From Gammaproteobacteria bacterium (GTDB lineage Bacteria; Pseudomonadota; Gammaproteobacteria; Steroidobacterales; Steroidobacteraceae): 64,000 nucleotides of DNA. The position numbers were made by a program, and so were the translations under genes. Where the stretch lies: NCBI GenBank assembly GCA_025355645.1, contig JANXZG010000027.1, positions 36,957 through 100,956 on the forward strand. Direction: 5' to 3'. The notes under the pieces are model-generated. The model ran no database searches and was not told where the DNA came from. It saw only the letters and a program-made list of their open reading frames with translations. Position 1 is the first letter of the stretch. Every line of letters starts with the position of its first letter. Below are positions 8,773 through 18,262 of the stretch, piece by piece.

Positions 8773-11361
8773 ATGAGCAGATCTGGCCGCCCGACGGCAT
8801 TCGATCGATTTGGACGTCCAGAGCCCATTACCCGCGGCTCCTCGCTCGCTGCCGCGGTCGCGCTGGCACTCGGTGCCACGCCTGTCACCTACGCCGCGGA
8901 TGCCCCGGCTGGCGCCTTCAGCGCGGATCAGAAGTCGCGCAGTTCCGGCACGCTCGAGGAAATTGTCGTCACGGCAGGCCGCCGCGAACAGACAGTGCAG
9001 GAAATTCCATACAATATTTCCGCGGTCACGGGCTCGCAGCTTCGGGCCGCCGGCATCACCGACTTGGCTGGTATTGCGCGCCTCGTCCCAGGATTGCAGA
9101 CAGTGGATCTTGGGCCGCGGGCCGCCAGCACGAACAGCACGTTCATCATCCGCGGTTTAAATACCTATTCCGAGGACAATTCCTACATCGCCCCGAACCT
9201 TACGGTGCCGCTGGTATCGACTTATATCGACGACGTGCCATTGTTCACGAATATTCGCTTGACCGACATCCAGCGGATCGAGGTGCTGCGCGGCCCACAA
9301 GGCACTCTATATGGCTCGGGCTCGGTCGGCGGAACCGTGCGGGTGATTCACAACCCGCCGACAACTGAGCGCACCGAATTCGAAATATCAGTCAGGGCGG
9401 AAAGCACGGCGCATGCTGGCAAGCCCTCTTACGCGCTTGATGCGGTCATGAACTTGCCGCTCAGCAGCGAGCTCGCTTGGCGGGTGTCCGCCTCTTACGA
9501 CAAGCAGGCAGGATTCATCAACGCCAACCGGGCGGTGCTGTACCAGGCGAACGGGCAGCCGGTTCTGACGGATCCTGCCAATCCGCTGACGAGTCCTTAT
9601 GCAACGGGATCGCTGAAAGGCATCAATGACGCTGCGGACTGGCACATCCGCAACGTCCTGCTGTGGAAAATAAGCAGCGATGTATCCGCGGAATTTGTCT
9701 ATCACCACCAGCACGACGCGTCCAATGGCTTGTCGGCGCAAAGTCCAGGCAACCCGAACTATACGACGTCGACGCCAATTCCGATCCAGCCAATGGACCG
9801 GAACGTCGACATGCTGTCCATGACGGTCACTGCGGACGCCGGCTTCGCGACCATGACTTCAGCGAGCTCCTGGTATGAGAATGCTTATAACGACGTGTTT
9901 GATGCCACTCAGTTCGAAACGACCTTCAGCGCGCTTCCGGGATATTACGGCGGCTATCCTCGCGCCTCCGTTTTTAACTATGACCGGTCCGTGGATCGTT
10001 CCTTCACGCAAGAATTCCGGTTAGCTTCCAAGAGCACCGGCGCATGGGACTGGATCGCTGGACTGTTCTACCAGAACCAGCGCCAGTCCATTACTGATCC
10101 GGAATTCATCCCCGGGTTTGGCGCCTGGTCGGCGCTCCCCGGGTCCGGTGTGGCGGCACAGGCCTACTATGGCTTGCCGAACGATCCGACGCAGACATTT
10201 AACAGCGTGGCGGTGGCCGAAGGGCGGCTGGCGCCTGGGTCGCTTGTCCCGCCGGATTTTTATTTTAACTTTACCCGCTCGAATAAATATCACGAGTTCG
10301 CAACCTATGGAGAACTGACGTTTAAGCCGACCAGTGCCTGGCAGGTCACCGCCGGCGGTCGGTTTTTCTGGGACGGGTTTTCCCAGCAAGTCATTAATGA
10401 TCTGCCGATTTGCGGCCCCTTCTGCTCCCAGTCCGGAACGGACCCCTCAGGCATTTCCTTTGCGAGCGCGGATAAGTCCTTTCACAGCCAGATTTTCAAG
10501 ATCAACTCCTCATACAAGTTCGACCCGGACACAACCGCTTACGCGACGATTGCCCAGGGGTATCGCCACGGCGGAGCGAATGCACAGTGTGCGACGCCGC
10601 AGGGCAGCTCCGTCTGCTACAGCATTGCCGCGGTCGCGCCGTTGATCCCGTATAGGTCCGACACGGCCGTCAACTACGAGGCGGGCCTCAAGGGATTTGC
10701 GTTTGACCACCGGGTGCAGTATTCCGCCGGTCTTTATATGATCAACTGGCAGGACATCCAGCTCGAGCTGTTCTCGGTGGTAACGGGGACGACGCTGATC
10801 ATCAACGGCCACACAGCGCGAAGCGAAGGCTTTGAAACCGAAGCGACCGCGCAGGTAACCGATGCCGCGTCCTTCACGTTCTCATACTCGTACGACGACT
10901 CGAAGCTGACCTCTCAATTCGTGGAGGGCTCCTTTGCCGGCCGCAATGGCGATCGGTTGCCGTATGTCTCCAAGAATACGGCGTCGCTCGCGTTTGATTA
11001 CCAGATACCGGTTCCCGGTATCAGCGGAATTTCGCTGCACGCCGATGCGGCCTATCACGGTGATGTGACCACTCGCCTGAACAACTGCGATGCGTTCAAT
11101 GGCGCACCGCGTTGCCCCGCGGCGATTCCCGCCAATGGGCGACAGCCGGGTTATGCGGTGCTCGGCGGTTTCACGGTGCTCAATGCCTCGATTTCACTTA
11201 AGCCGAATGACCAATGGGAATATCGCGCCTATGGGAGCAATCTGACCAATCAGCTCGGCATCACCGCGGCGAGCCTGACTTCCGCGCTTGCGCGAGATAA
11301 TCTGGAATTCGTCATGCGTCCGCGCACCTTTGGCCTAGAAGCTCGCTATAAATTCAAGTGA
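8773..11361 (+). CDS. TonB-dependent receptor
   Basis: This outer-membrane active transporter has about 862 residues. The start is taken at ATG 8773 (MSRSGRPTAF), which leads into a signal-like stretch (SLAAAVALALGATPVTYAADA). The upstream track start adds 12 residues without support. A TonB-box-like segment, EEIVVTAGRREQ, follows the signal peptide, then the plug domain (IPYNISAVTGSQL, VLRGPQGTLYGSGSVGGTVR), then a long alternating beta-barrel ending in LEARYKFK. This architecture is typical of the large receptor families of Caulobacter, Sphingomonas and Steroidobacter relatives. The substrate is unknown; the neighbouring hydrolases suggest an organic compound in place of a siderophore. The next gene begins 12 bases after the stop, so they are probably one operon. 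Confidence 0.92.
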   Translation: MSRSGRPTAFDRFGRPEPITRGSSLAAAVALALGATPVTYAADAPAGAFSADQKSRSSGTLEEIVVTAGRREQTVQEIPYNISAVTGSQLRAAGITDLAGIARLVPGLQTVDLGPRAASTNSTFIIRGLNTYSEDNSYIAPNLTVPLVSTYIDDVPLFTNIRLTDIQRIEVLRGPQGTLYGSGSVGGTVRVIHNPPTTERTEFEISVRAESTAHAGKPSYALDAVMNLPLSSELAWRVSASYDKQAGFINANRAVLYQANGQPVLTDPANPLTSPYATGSLKGINDAADWHIRNVLLWKISSDVSAEFVYHHQHDASNGLSAQSPGNPNYTTSTPIPIQPMDRNVDMLSMTVTADAGFATMTSASSWYENAYNDVFDATQFETTFSALPGYYGGYPRASVFNYDRSVDRSFTQEFRLASKSTGAWDWIAGLFYQNQRQSITDPEFIPGFGAWSALPGSGVAAQAYYGLPNDPTQTFNSVAVAEGRLAPGSLVPPDFYFNFTRSNKYHEFATYGELTFKPTSAWQVTAGGRFFWDGFSQQVINDLPICGPFCSQSGTDPSGISFASADKSFHSQIFKINSSYKFDPDTTAYATIAQGYRHGGANAQCATPQGSSVCYSIAAVAPLIPYRSDTAVNYEAGLKGFAFDHRVQYSAGLYMINWQDIQLELFSVVTGTTLIINGHTARSEGFETEATAQVTDAASFTFSYSYDDSKLTSQFVEGSFAGRNGDRLPYVSKNTASLAFDYQIPVPGISGISLHADAAYHGDVTTRLNNCDAFNGAPRCPAAIPANGRQPGYAVLGGFTVLNASISLKPNDQWEYRAYGSNLTNQLGITAASLTSALARDNLEFVMRPRTFGLEARYKFK

Positions 11362-11373
11362 TGCGGGGTCGCC

Positions 11374-12993
11374 TTGGCTGTATCCGCAAGTCAGCGGAAC
11401 AAAGACGTTCTGCAGCTGCTGAGGGACGGCAAATTGCAACAGGCAGCTGTTGCCTGCAGCGAGCTGACGCAGGCGCATCCTGAATATTCTCCCGGGTGGG
11501 CCGCGGCCGCCCGCATCGCCTTGGCATTGAAAAATCCTCCCGTCGCCCTCGGCCTCGTCGGCCGTGCGCTGGCGCTTGCTCCTGATGACGCGCGCTACCT
11601 TGTGCTCAAAGCCGCCGCCCTGCGCGCCGCCGGGATGCACCCCGAGGCGAATGAGGCCGCAGCCTCGGCGGCGCGGCGATGCGGATCGGACCCGGCTGCC
11701 TACGAGGAGCTCGGCAACTTCTATATCGCAACCGGGGCCTTTCAGGACGCGCTGCGATGCTGCAGCCGTGCGGTGGAGTTGGCGCCGCTGTCCGCGAACC
11801 TGCGCTTCAATCGTGCCACGGTGCTACGCATCGTCGGCGATCTGGAAGAAGCCGAAGCCGAATACGATCGCCTGCTGGCGATCAAACCGGACGAATACGA
11901 GGGGTATTTCAACCGTTCGCATCTGCGACGCCAGTCTCCAGGACGTAACCATGTCCGGGAATTGGAGCCGCTGGTTGCCGCAGGCATTCCTCACCCACGC
12001 GGAGAGGTCTTTATCCGCCACGCGCTTGCCAAGGAACTGGAGGATATCGGCCTCTTTGAACGCTCATTTGATCACTTGCGTCGCGGCGCGGATTCGCGGC
12101 GCCGCCATATTAATTATGACGTCCAAAGGGATGTGGACACAGTCGGATGGATCGAAAGTGCATTCGGTGCCAGCCGCCTTCGTGCGCCAGCTTCCGGCCA
12201 TCCCAGCACCAAGCCGATATTCATCGTCGGCATGCCGCGCACTGGCACCACCTTACTGGAACGCTGCCTCGCCCGGCACCCAGAGGTGTTGGCCGCCGGC
12301 GAATTACCCCACTTTGCTAATGCGCTGACTGCGGCGGCGTTGGCGCACAAAAACGCGGCGCATCTGTCGCGACAAGATCTCATCGCCGCGAGCGCACAGA
12401 TCGACATGAAAGCCCTGGGAGAAGACTATCTTGCGCGGACCGGACCAATAGCCCCAGAGCGATCGCACTTCATCGACAAGCTGCCGCTCAATTACCTGTA
12501 TTGCGGACTCATACACCTGGCGTTTCCGGAAGCGCACATCATCCACCTGACGCGCCATCCGATGGCAGCCTGCTATGCCGTGTATAAGACGCTATTCAAG
12601 GATGCCTATCCTTTCTCGTACGAATACAGCGAACTAGCCCGGTATTACGCGGGCTATCGCGAGCTAATGTGGCACTGGCACGCGGCTATGCCTGGGGTGA
12701 TAGTTGACGTGAGCTACGAAGCGCTTGTCTTGGATCTTGAGTTGCAGATCCGCCGTGTGCTTGTCTGCTGTGGCCTTGAATGGCATGCCGCCTGCCTTGA
12801 GTTTCATAAGAATCCGAATCCGACCACTACCGCCAGCGCGGCCCAGGTCCGCCAGCCGCTTTATTCCTCGTCGATTCATCTGTGGGAACGATATGCGCGG
12901 CAACTAGAACCATTGCGCGAATTATTAGTCGCCCATGGCATTCCTGAATGGGAGTTACTGTCGCAGCGCGCCCCTAACAAGGACGGGTCTTAG
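11374..12993 (+). CDS. Tetratricopeptide-repeat sulfotransferase family protein
   Basis: This 539-residue protein has two parts. Residues 1 to about 190 form TPR helices (for example SANLRFNRATVLRIVGDLEEAEAEYDRLLAIKPD). From about 285 a sulfotransferase domain begins with the 5'-PSB loop motif PIFIVGMPRTGTTLLE, which binds the sulfate donor PAPS in known members, and the 3' part holds HIIHLTRHPMA. The frame starts with TTG 11374, with a G-rich stretch (GCGGGG) upstream; no ATG in frame is better. It sits 12 bases after the TonB receptor, and TonB receptor/TPR-sulfotransferase pairs are common in related bacteria. The acceptor is unknown, and some members may have lost transferase activity. 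A decayed second copy lies at 13836-14111. Confidence 0.88.
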   Translation: MAVSASQRNKDVLQLLRDGKLQQAAVACSELTQAHPEYSPGWAAAARIALALKNPPVALGLVGRALALAPDDARYLVLKAAALRAAGMHPEANEAAASAARRCGSDPAAYEELGNFYIATGAFQDALRCCSRAVELAPLSANLRFNRATVLRIVGDLEEAEAEYDRLLAIKPDEYEGYFNRSHLRRQSPGRNHVRELEPLVAAGIPHPRGEVFIRHALAKELEDIGLFERSFDHLRRGADSRRRHINYDVQRDVDTVGWIESAFGASRLRAPASGHPSTKPIFIVGMPRTGTTLLERCLARHPEVLAAGELPHFANALTAAALAHKNAAHLSRQDLIAASAQIDMKALGEDYLARTGPIAPERSHFIDKLPLNYLYCGLIHLAFPEAHIIHLTRHPMAACYAVYKTLFKDAYPFSYEYSELARYYAGYRELMWHWHAAMPGVIVDVSYEALVLDLELQIRRVLVCCGLEWHAACLEFHKNPNPTTTASAAQVRQPLYSSSIHLWERYARQLEPLRELLVAHGIPEWELLSQRAPNKDGS

Positions 12994-13317
12994 TGCGCCC
13001 GCATCCTCGGTGTCAGTGACCCGCCCAGCTTTCGTGTCGCAAGCCCGGCTTCTACGTTGCCGCGAAGCTCAAACGCGAGCGGCCGGTTGCGTATGGTGAT
13101 TCGCTAGCCTGATGGGACGAAAGTTGCATCGCCCAAGCAATTCAAGAGTTTGAAGACACACGGTTGCGGGTGCGAAGTTCCCAAGAAATACATCGGAATG
13201 TTCGAAAGTTTCTCTGAAATGTTAGCCCATCGCCAAACTCGACGTTGACGGCCAGTTTGTAAACCGTCCAGTCGCAGTGGGGAGGGTTTTTGTCTGTCCT
13301 TGCGCGCGCGCCTCTGG

Positions 13318-13820
13318 GGCTCAGTGATTCGAGATATATTGCGACAGCGCGCATCCGGTCCCGAGAAAGATCCTTGACCACGTCGTGCATGACCGGCTGG
13401 GCGCGCAAAGCGCTGTGAAAAACCAGTGACTGCCTCACCAGATACACTGCGTGCTGCCCGGCGAGCCGTGGAGAAGTATCGTTGCCGCGCGCCTGCGGGC
13501 CGTGGCAGTTCGCACGCCGGGATACCTTGCGAAGTGACGCCTTCTTCAAAAATCTGCTTGCCGCGGGTCACGAGCATTTTATCGCCAGTCTTGGCTCGCG
13601 ACAGTGCCTGCGCAGCATAGTAGTAAGAGAGGGCCTCTATTGCTGCATCGCTAAGCTGCGATGCCATGCCACACATGTACGTAAGCGCGTCGGGGTCGCC
13701 TCTCGCTTAATCGCGAAACGCGTGCAGTTGGGCTTGCAGATATGGTGCGGTCTGTGCGGCAAGAACTGGAAACGTCGGTGAGATGCTGCGGCCACTGTCG
13801 CCACGACAGCTTGCATAGGG
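13318..13820 (-). pseudogene. Decayed diheme cytochrome c4-like gene
   Basis: Three reading frames on the minus strand together spell a two-domain cytochrome c4-type protein. The upstream part (frame of ORF 13707-13925) has SCRGDSGRSISPTFPVLAAQ, where the haem motif has lost its histidine (SCRG in place of SCHG). An in-frame TAA at 13707-13709 follows HAFRD. The frame then resumes with TYMCGMASQLSDAAIEAL. Within the second haem motif, near 13511, two bases are missing between GIPAC and NCHGPQ, and the last frame continues through PRLAGQHAVYLVRQ and VMHDVVK to YLESLS. Three independent lesions (lost ligand, stop, frameshift) make this a true pseudogene, not a base-call error. Cytochrome c4 often accepts electrons from periplasmic dehydrogenases, which fits the nearby broken PQQ enzyme. 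Confidence 0.82.
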
Positions 13821-13835
13821 GGTTTCGGCCAGCGG

Positions 13836-14111
13836 GTGAGTCACGCGCTCGATCTGCAAGGAAACGTCGGCGGCGCGCATGGCGCCGCTCGACTGAGCGT
13901 CACGCTCGACCCGAACAACGCGCAATTTTTATTCAACCGGGCTTCCGTTCGCCGCTTCGTGAGACAACTCGCAGGTGCGGAACGCAATCTCGATCGGGTA
14001 ATTGCGCTCCAAACCGCAGATTATGAAGCCTACAAAAGTTGCGAGGACTTGCCTACCCAAACGACGGAGTGGAATCGACGTTACCCCTTCCTCAGTAGCA
14101 TAGGGCTTTAG
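13836..14111 (+). pseudogene. Remnant of a second TPR-sulfotransferase gene
   Basis: The 91-codon frame reads LDPNNAQFLFNRASVRRF and then LDRVIALQTADYEAYKS. This matches, residue by residue, the TPR segment LRFNRATVLRIVGDLEEAE and YDRLLAIKPDEYEGYFNRS of the intact gene at 11374. The rest of the TPR region and the whole sulfotransferase domain are missing. No convincing start or ribosome-binding site is present. It lies on the same strand as the intact copy, with the decayed cytochrome gene between them, which points to an old duplication or a neighbouring locus that has rotted away. Confidence 0.7.
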
Positions 14112-14419
14112 AGTTTTCCGCATTGTAATGTGCGACGCTACAACCTTTCAGCATGGGGTTGCAGTTCCGGCAGGGATTTTAGGCGCGCGAATATCATGGA
14201 TACCATCCCACAACGGTTCATGCTTCGCGAAAGGCTAGTTTGGATCGGGTACTATTAATTGGCCTGTACATCCGGTCGCCCGGTTCAAATCCGTACGAGC
14301 GCGAAAAGTTAGTTCATAACAGCAGTCTACTATCGGCCGTACGCCGCTATTGCGCCGTTGCGATGAATGACTTGGACGCCAAATTGCCGCTGTCAGCGCA
14401 TGACTTGGCAAGGCCACCT
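14112..14419. other. Non-coding stretch after the decayed genes
   Basis: About 300 bases hold no reading frame that I can support; short ORFs here show no protein-like composition. A tRNA-like T-loop string (GGTTCAAATCC) occurs at about 14283-14293, but its stem pairs for only three bases, so I do not call a tRNA. It is probably eroded sequence continuing from the two pseudogenes. Confidence 0.5.
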
Positions 14420-17113
14420 TCAGGGCTGATTTGGCGCGTGCCGCATGTACTCATCCATGGCAGGCACAAGAATGCTTCGCTCTGCAAAGTGAGTGTGGGC
14501 GTCCGCGAGACCCGCGTCGGCGCTGTCGGATAAACCCTTCGGGAGGCGGCCGCGCACCCAGGTTTCCAACTCGTTTTGCGGTATGCCACGCCAGTAGACC
14601 TGCGGAATACCCTGGGCATAGACAGTGTCGGCGATGCTGACGTAGGGCGCCATGAGCAATTCTGTTTGCGACGTGAGTGCATCCCAGGACAAGCGCGGAT
14701 GACGGATTGCCAGCTGCCCCAGCAGGAGGATCCGCAGATCGCTGACCTGCGGGGGAATTTCGGATGACAGGGCGATCTGCAGTGCCTGCTTCGCCAGCGC
14801 TGGGTCCCTGACATTCATGAGCGCCATGTAGAAGCGACGAATCTCGGTATTGTCGGATGCGGATTTTGCCAATGCATGCATCCGATCGAACGTCGCCGCA
14901 TCTGCGTGCTGCGCTACGATCGACAATATAAATGCCTGATCGTCGGAAGATATGGTGGAGCGTGCCGTCATGAAGGCCTCAAACCGCTTTTGCGCCTCGT
15001 GGATGACTGCGCTGTCGTCCCACTCGCCTAGACTTCCGAGCAACACTCGTCGCAATTGCTGGACATCAGCTGGCTCGCCGGGCTTCGGCGTCCACCCAAG
15101 GCTGTCCACAGCAGGCCTAACCAGCGATCGGGCAACAGACTCGAAGCGTGGGTAGCTTGGCAGGCTGTATTCGTCATAGGCGATGCGTTCCAGCGCTCCG
15201 TCGATCTGGGTCCACGCCGTGGCATCGAGGTCCGAACCCATGGCGGATGCCAACGCCAGGTAGTCAGAAAGTGGCCCGGATCCTACCAGTGTCAGCGCCC
15301 AGCCATCATCGAGAAGCGCAATACGATCAGCGTCCGGCATGTGCGAAAACGCCGCCAAGTTGTTTCGAAGTGTCTCGGCATCGTACTTAACGCGATAGTA
15401 GCCAATGTCATCCGCGTTCAGGCTCAACGGCTTATCACAACGGCCAGCAGGCATCGTCTGGCCGTCATCGCTGAGCATCTCGTAATGCGGCGCAATGGCA
15501 AAATCCGTGCGGATCCGGAGTGGAATTTTCCAGCGAGGATGCGCTGAATCAGTGCCGTTCTTCAAAAATCTCTGTTGCGACAGGCGGATAGTCCGTGCGC
15601 CGGTTGCATCGCAGGACGTGACCGCGGTCACTAGAGGGAATCCGGCCTGCTCAGTCCATCCGGAAACGATGCCGGAAACATCCGCGCCACTTGCAGCATC
15701 GAGCGCGTTCCACAGGTCCGCGCTGGTCGCGTTGGAGTACGCGCGCGCCTTCATGTATTTTTGAATCCCCTTGCGAAAATTGTCCGGGCCGATGCTCTCT
15801 TCGATCATGCGCAGGACCGTTTGGCCCTTGGCGTAGGTGATTTGGGGATCTGCAACGTCAAGCGCCTTCACTTCATCTTCCACGCGCACATAAATCGGGT
15901 GCGAAGAGCCATTCGCGTCCGCTCCCATCGCCAATTCCTTGGCGACGTCCTGGCCTTCCCACCAGTGCCAGGTCGGGTTGCGCAGGTCGGTTTCCTTGGC
16001 CGCCATCCAGGAGGCAAAGCTTTCGTTAAGCCAGATGTTGTCCCACCATGCCATGGTCACGAGGTCGCCGTTCCATTGATGCGCCATTTCATGCGCCTGG
16101 GTGCTGAATACCTGTTGATGATCGTTAAGGTCGCCCGAAGGACCCACGAGCAGCAGCTGATCGATATAGGTGATTGCCCCCCAACTTTCCATGGCGCCGG
16201 TGAATCCGCCCGGAATCGCAATCGAATCGAGCTTGGCGAGAGGGTAGCGGTAACCGAAGTAGTCGTTGTAGTCGCTGAGGATCACTTGGGCATTGGCGAG
16301 CGCCTCCCTGCCATTCGCTTCCTCACCACGCACTGTCCAGACCGTGAATTGAGTCTTGTCATGAACCGCAGAGACCTTGCTCAGGTCACCCACCGTGAGT
16401 TCCACGAGGTAGGTGGGCATGGAGGGCGAGCGCTGAAAAGTCGTCGTGGCGAGTGAGCCATGAACGATGCGCTTCTGGGCGGGCATGTTGGACACCGCAG
16501 TCAGGCTCGCCGGGGCGGTAATCGAAAGACCGAACGTGGCGCGAAAGGCGGGCTCATCCCAGCACGGGAACATCCGCCGCGCATCCACCGCCTCCAGTTG
16601 GGTCGACAGCAGCCGGCCCTTGGCACCGTCACGACTCTCGTAATCCTGCGCGAACAGGCCTCGCGGCGTGGTCTCGATGACGCCAGAGTAGGCGAAGCTG
16701 AGAACGTGCGTTCCGGCAGGAAGTGACTTGCTCAGGGTGATGGTCGTAAGTTGTTGATCGTTATCGGAGGCGATTGACTGAACCGGCTGGCCGTCGATAC
16801 GAACATTGGTCAGGACTTCATTTAGCGAGTCCAGCACGATGGACGATGAGGCGACCCGGAAGTTCAGCCGTACCGATTCGACGCCGCTTAGCGTTAATTT
16901 GTCGAGATCCGTGGTCAGCGAAACGGTGTAATCGAGCGGTATGATGGATTTCGGCAGTCGCCCCATCGTCGCATCAAAGGAATAAGTTGATTCAGCGAGC
17001 GCCGGGTAGGTGCAGCACAGAGATGCGACCATCAGCCAGCACCATCGACGGCTCACCCGTGCCACCGCGACGTCTGGATTGGGAGTCGCTTTATTCATCC
17101 AGGATGTTTGCAT
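14420..17113 (-). CDS. M1 family zinc aminopeptidase, exported
   Basis: This large metallopeptidase (897 residues) trims N-terminal amino acids from peptides. The zinc site is clear: HEMAHQWNGD (HExxH) and, 18 residues on, the glutamate of NESFASW. The substrate-recognising motif is GFTGAMESWG, so the usual GAMEN is GAMES here. An N-terminal hydrophobic stretch (WCWLMVASLCCTYPALAES) indicates export to the periplasm or outer face. ATG 17113 is preceded by AAGAAG, making it a better start than the ATG five codons on. A C-terminal helical ERAP1-like domain occupies the last 300 residues. It stands alone between decayed sequence and a frameshifted transporter; the gene itself is intact. Confidence 0.92.
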   Translation of the reverse strand: MQTSWMNKATPNPDVAVARVSRRWCWLMVASLCCTYPALAESTYSFDATMGRLPKSIIPLDYTVSLTTDLDKLTLSGVESVRLNFRVASSSIVLDSLNEVLTNVRIDGQPVQSIASDNDQQLTTITLSKSLPAGTHVLSFAYSGVIETTPRGLFAQDYESRDGAKGRLLSTQLEAVDARRMFPCWDEPAFRATFGLSITAPASLTAVSNMPAQKRIVHGSLATTTFQRSPSMPTYLVELTVGDLSKVSAVHDKTQFTVWTVRGEEANGREALANAQVILSDYNDYFGYRYPLAKLDSIAIPGGFTGAMESWGAITYIDQLLLVGPSGDLNDHQQVFSTQAHEMAHQWNGDLVTMAWWDNIWLNESFASWMAAKETDLRNPTWHWWEGQDVAKELAMGADANGSSHPIYVRVEDEVKALDVADPQITYAKGQTVLRMIEESIGPDNFRKGIQKYMKARAYSNATSADLWNALDAASGADVSGIVSGWTEQAGFPLVTAVTSCDATGARTIRLSQQRFLKNGTDSAHPRWKIPLRIRTDFAIAPHYEMLSDDGQTMPAGRCDKPLSLNADDIGYYRVKYDAETLRNNLAAFSHMPDADRIALLDDGWALTLVGSGPLSDYLALASAMGSDLDATAWTQIDGALERIAYDEYSLPSYPRFESVARSLVRPAVDSLGWTPKPGEPADVQQLRRVLLGSLGEWDDSAVIHEAQKRFEAFMTARSTISSDDQAFILSIVAQHADAATFDRMHALAKSASDNTEIRRFYMALMNVRDPALAKQALQIALSSEIPPQVSDLRILLLGQLAIRHPRLSWDALTSQTELLMAPYVSIADTVYAQGIPQVYWRGIPQNELETWVRGRLPKGLSDSADAGLADAHTHFAERSILVPAMDEYMRHAPNQP

Positions 17114-17414
17114 TTTCTTCTTTATATAGTAGGTGAGATTGAAGGGATTAGTCTATGAACCGCAATTGGCCGCTCAAAGGCCGCTTACTGCAGGCGGATG
17201 TGGATTCACTGCATCAGCGCACGGTAGCAACGCCGTGCTGCTGAAGGAGGCGAGCTGCAGGTGATAAGCTCGTATAGGATTATTCACCATTTAATATCAA
17301 CAAGTTATGAATCGCCGGCCCGCCCTCTCGCAGCAATGATCAAGTTGAGAAGCGCAGCATTTGTTCTGCGCATGTATTGCGGCAGCATATACCGGATTAC
17401 TAAGGGGGCGGGGC
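17114..17414. other. Intergenic region upstream of aminopeptidase and DUF606 gene
   Basis: This 301-base divergent spacer holds no supportable gene. It is AT-richer near 17128-17140 and 17280-17300 (for example TATATA just upstream of the aminopeptidase ribosome-binding site on the minus strand), which suits promoters for both flanking genes; no operator was recognised. Confidence 0.35.
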
Positions 17415-17886
17415 ATGTCATCAATAACTTATGCACTCTGGGCGTTTTGCGCGGGTGCACTGATACCGCTGATGGCTATTCTGAATGCGGGACTTGCGCG
17501 AGGCGCGGGGGGGCGCGGTTCAGGCAACCCTTTTGCTGTTTGGAACTGGTTTCATCGCGACCTTGCTATTCGCGGTGGTAACCGCGACACCGCTACCCGG
17601 GCTTCACGCGCTGGCTCGGGTCGCGCCATCACATTATGCGGGCGGTCTGATAGTCGGTTTTTACATTCTGTCCATCACATTTCTTGCGCCGCGCTTTGGT
17701 GTCGGAAATGCGATTTTATTCGCCGTCACAGCGCAGCTGCTCACATCCGCCGCTATAGATCATTTTGCACTGGCAGGGGCTATCGCGCGCCCGCGGACGA
17801 CAGTAAGAGTGATAGGGCTCCTGGTTGTCATTGTCGGTGTGGTGATTACGCAGGCCAGCGATCGCATCTTACCAGTTGCACGCTGA
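17415..17886 (+). pseudogene. DUF606 (YdcZ-like) membrane transporter, frameshifted at a G7 tract
   Basis: This is a small inner-membrane protein of the DMT superfamily, DUF606/YdcZ type, about 155 residues when joined. ATG 17415 is preceded by a GGGG stretch and starts MSSITYALWAFCAGALIPLMAILNAGLARGAGG. The next expected residues, AVQATLLLFGTGFIATLLF, are in another frame (ORF 17485-17886). The frame change falls in a run of seven G at 17507-17513, where six G would restore the protein. After it come three more hydrophobic segments ending ITQASDRILPVAR. The site could be a base-call error, a fixed mutation, or a slippage site that turns the gene on and off. The family is recognised from the LPLMAxLNAxLxR...QATLxLF signature. 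Confidence 0.75.
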
Positions 17887-18032
17887 TGAGCGCCGACACA
17901 GCAACCTGGGTCGAGTCCCTCGCGGCATGCAGACAATTCGCCGACAAGCCGAGCGAAAAGCGTGTTTATTGCGAGCTGTACTGGCCCAACGGGTGTAGCG
18001 ATCGACGACGGCGAGAAATTTTAAGGCGATAG
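17886..18032 (+). CDS. Possible small ORF overlapping the DUF606 stop codon
   Basis: A 48-codon frame starts at an ATG overlapping the upstream stop (TGATGA) and reads MSADTATWVESLAACRQFADKP and on to a basic tail. The first 40 residues look protein-like (aromatic, acidic and cysteine residues, ELYWPNG), but the tail SDRRRREILRR does not. A one-base shift near 17993 would give ELYWPNGVAIDDGEKF with a stop, which reads better. It may be the remains of a short gene. No ribosome-binding site was found beyond the overlap, and no family is recognised. Confidence 0.2.
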   Translation: MSADTATWVESLAACRQFADKPSEKRVYCELYWPNGCSDRRRREILRR

Positions 18033-18262
18033 CACGATGCTCCGATGCTCAACCGGGGCCACAGCGCCGGCAGGCAGGCAGGTGCCGACGGGGTCGCGCA
18101 TAACGCGGCGATGTGCACGTATATCTGTAACGACCCGGAAAACGCGCCAGGCGGTTGCTTGCTTTATTATTCTTGACCCCTGCACATGCACGTGTGAGGA
18201 TCTATTTTATAGGGCGCGCTTGTTCCGCCGACTAACATAAACTCAAGATAAAGGGGATATTC

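Noticed and set aside
14281-14312. tRNA-like T-loop string GGTTCAAATCC
   Set aside because: The T-stem pairs for only three bases and no acceptor, D or anticodon arms can be drawn around it.
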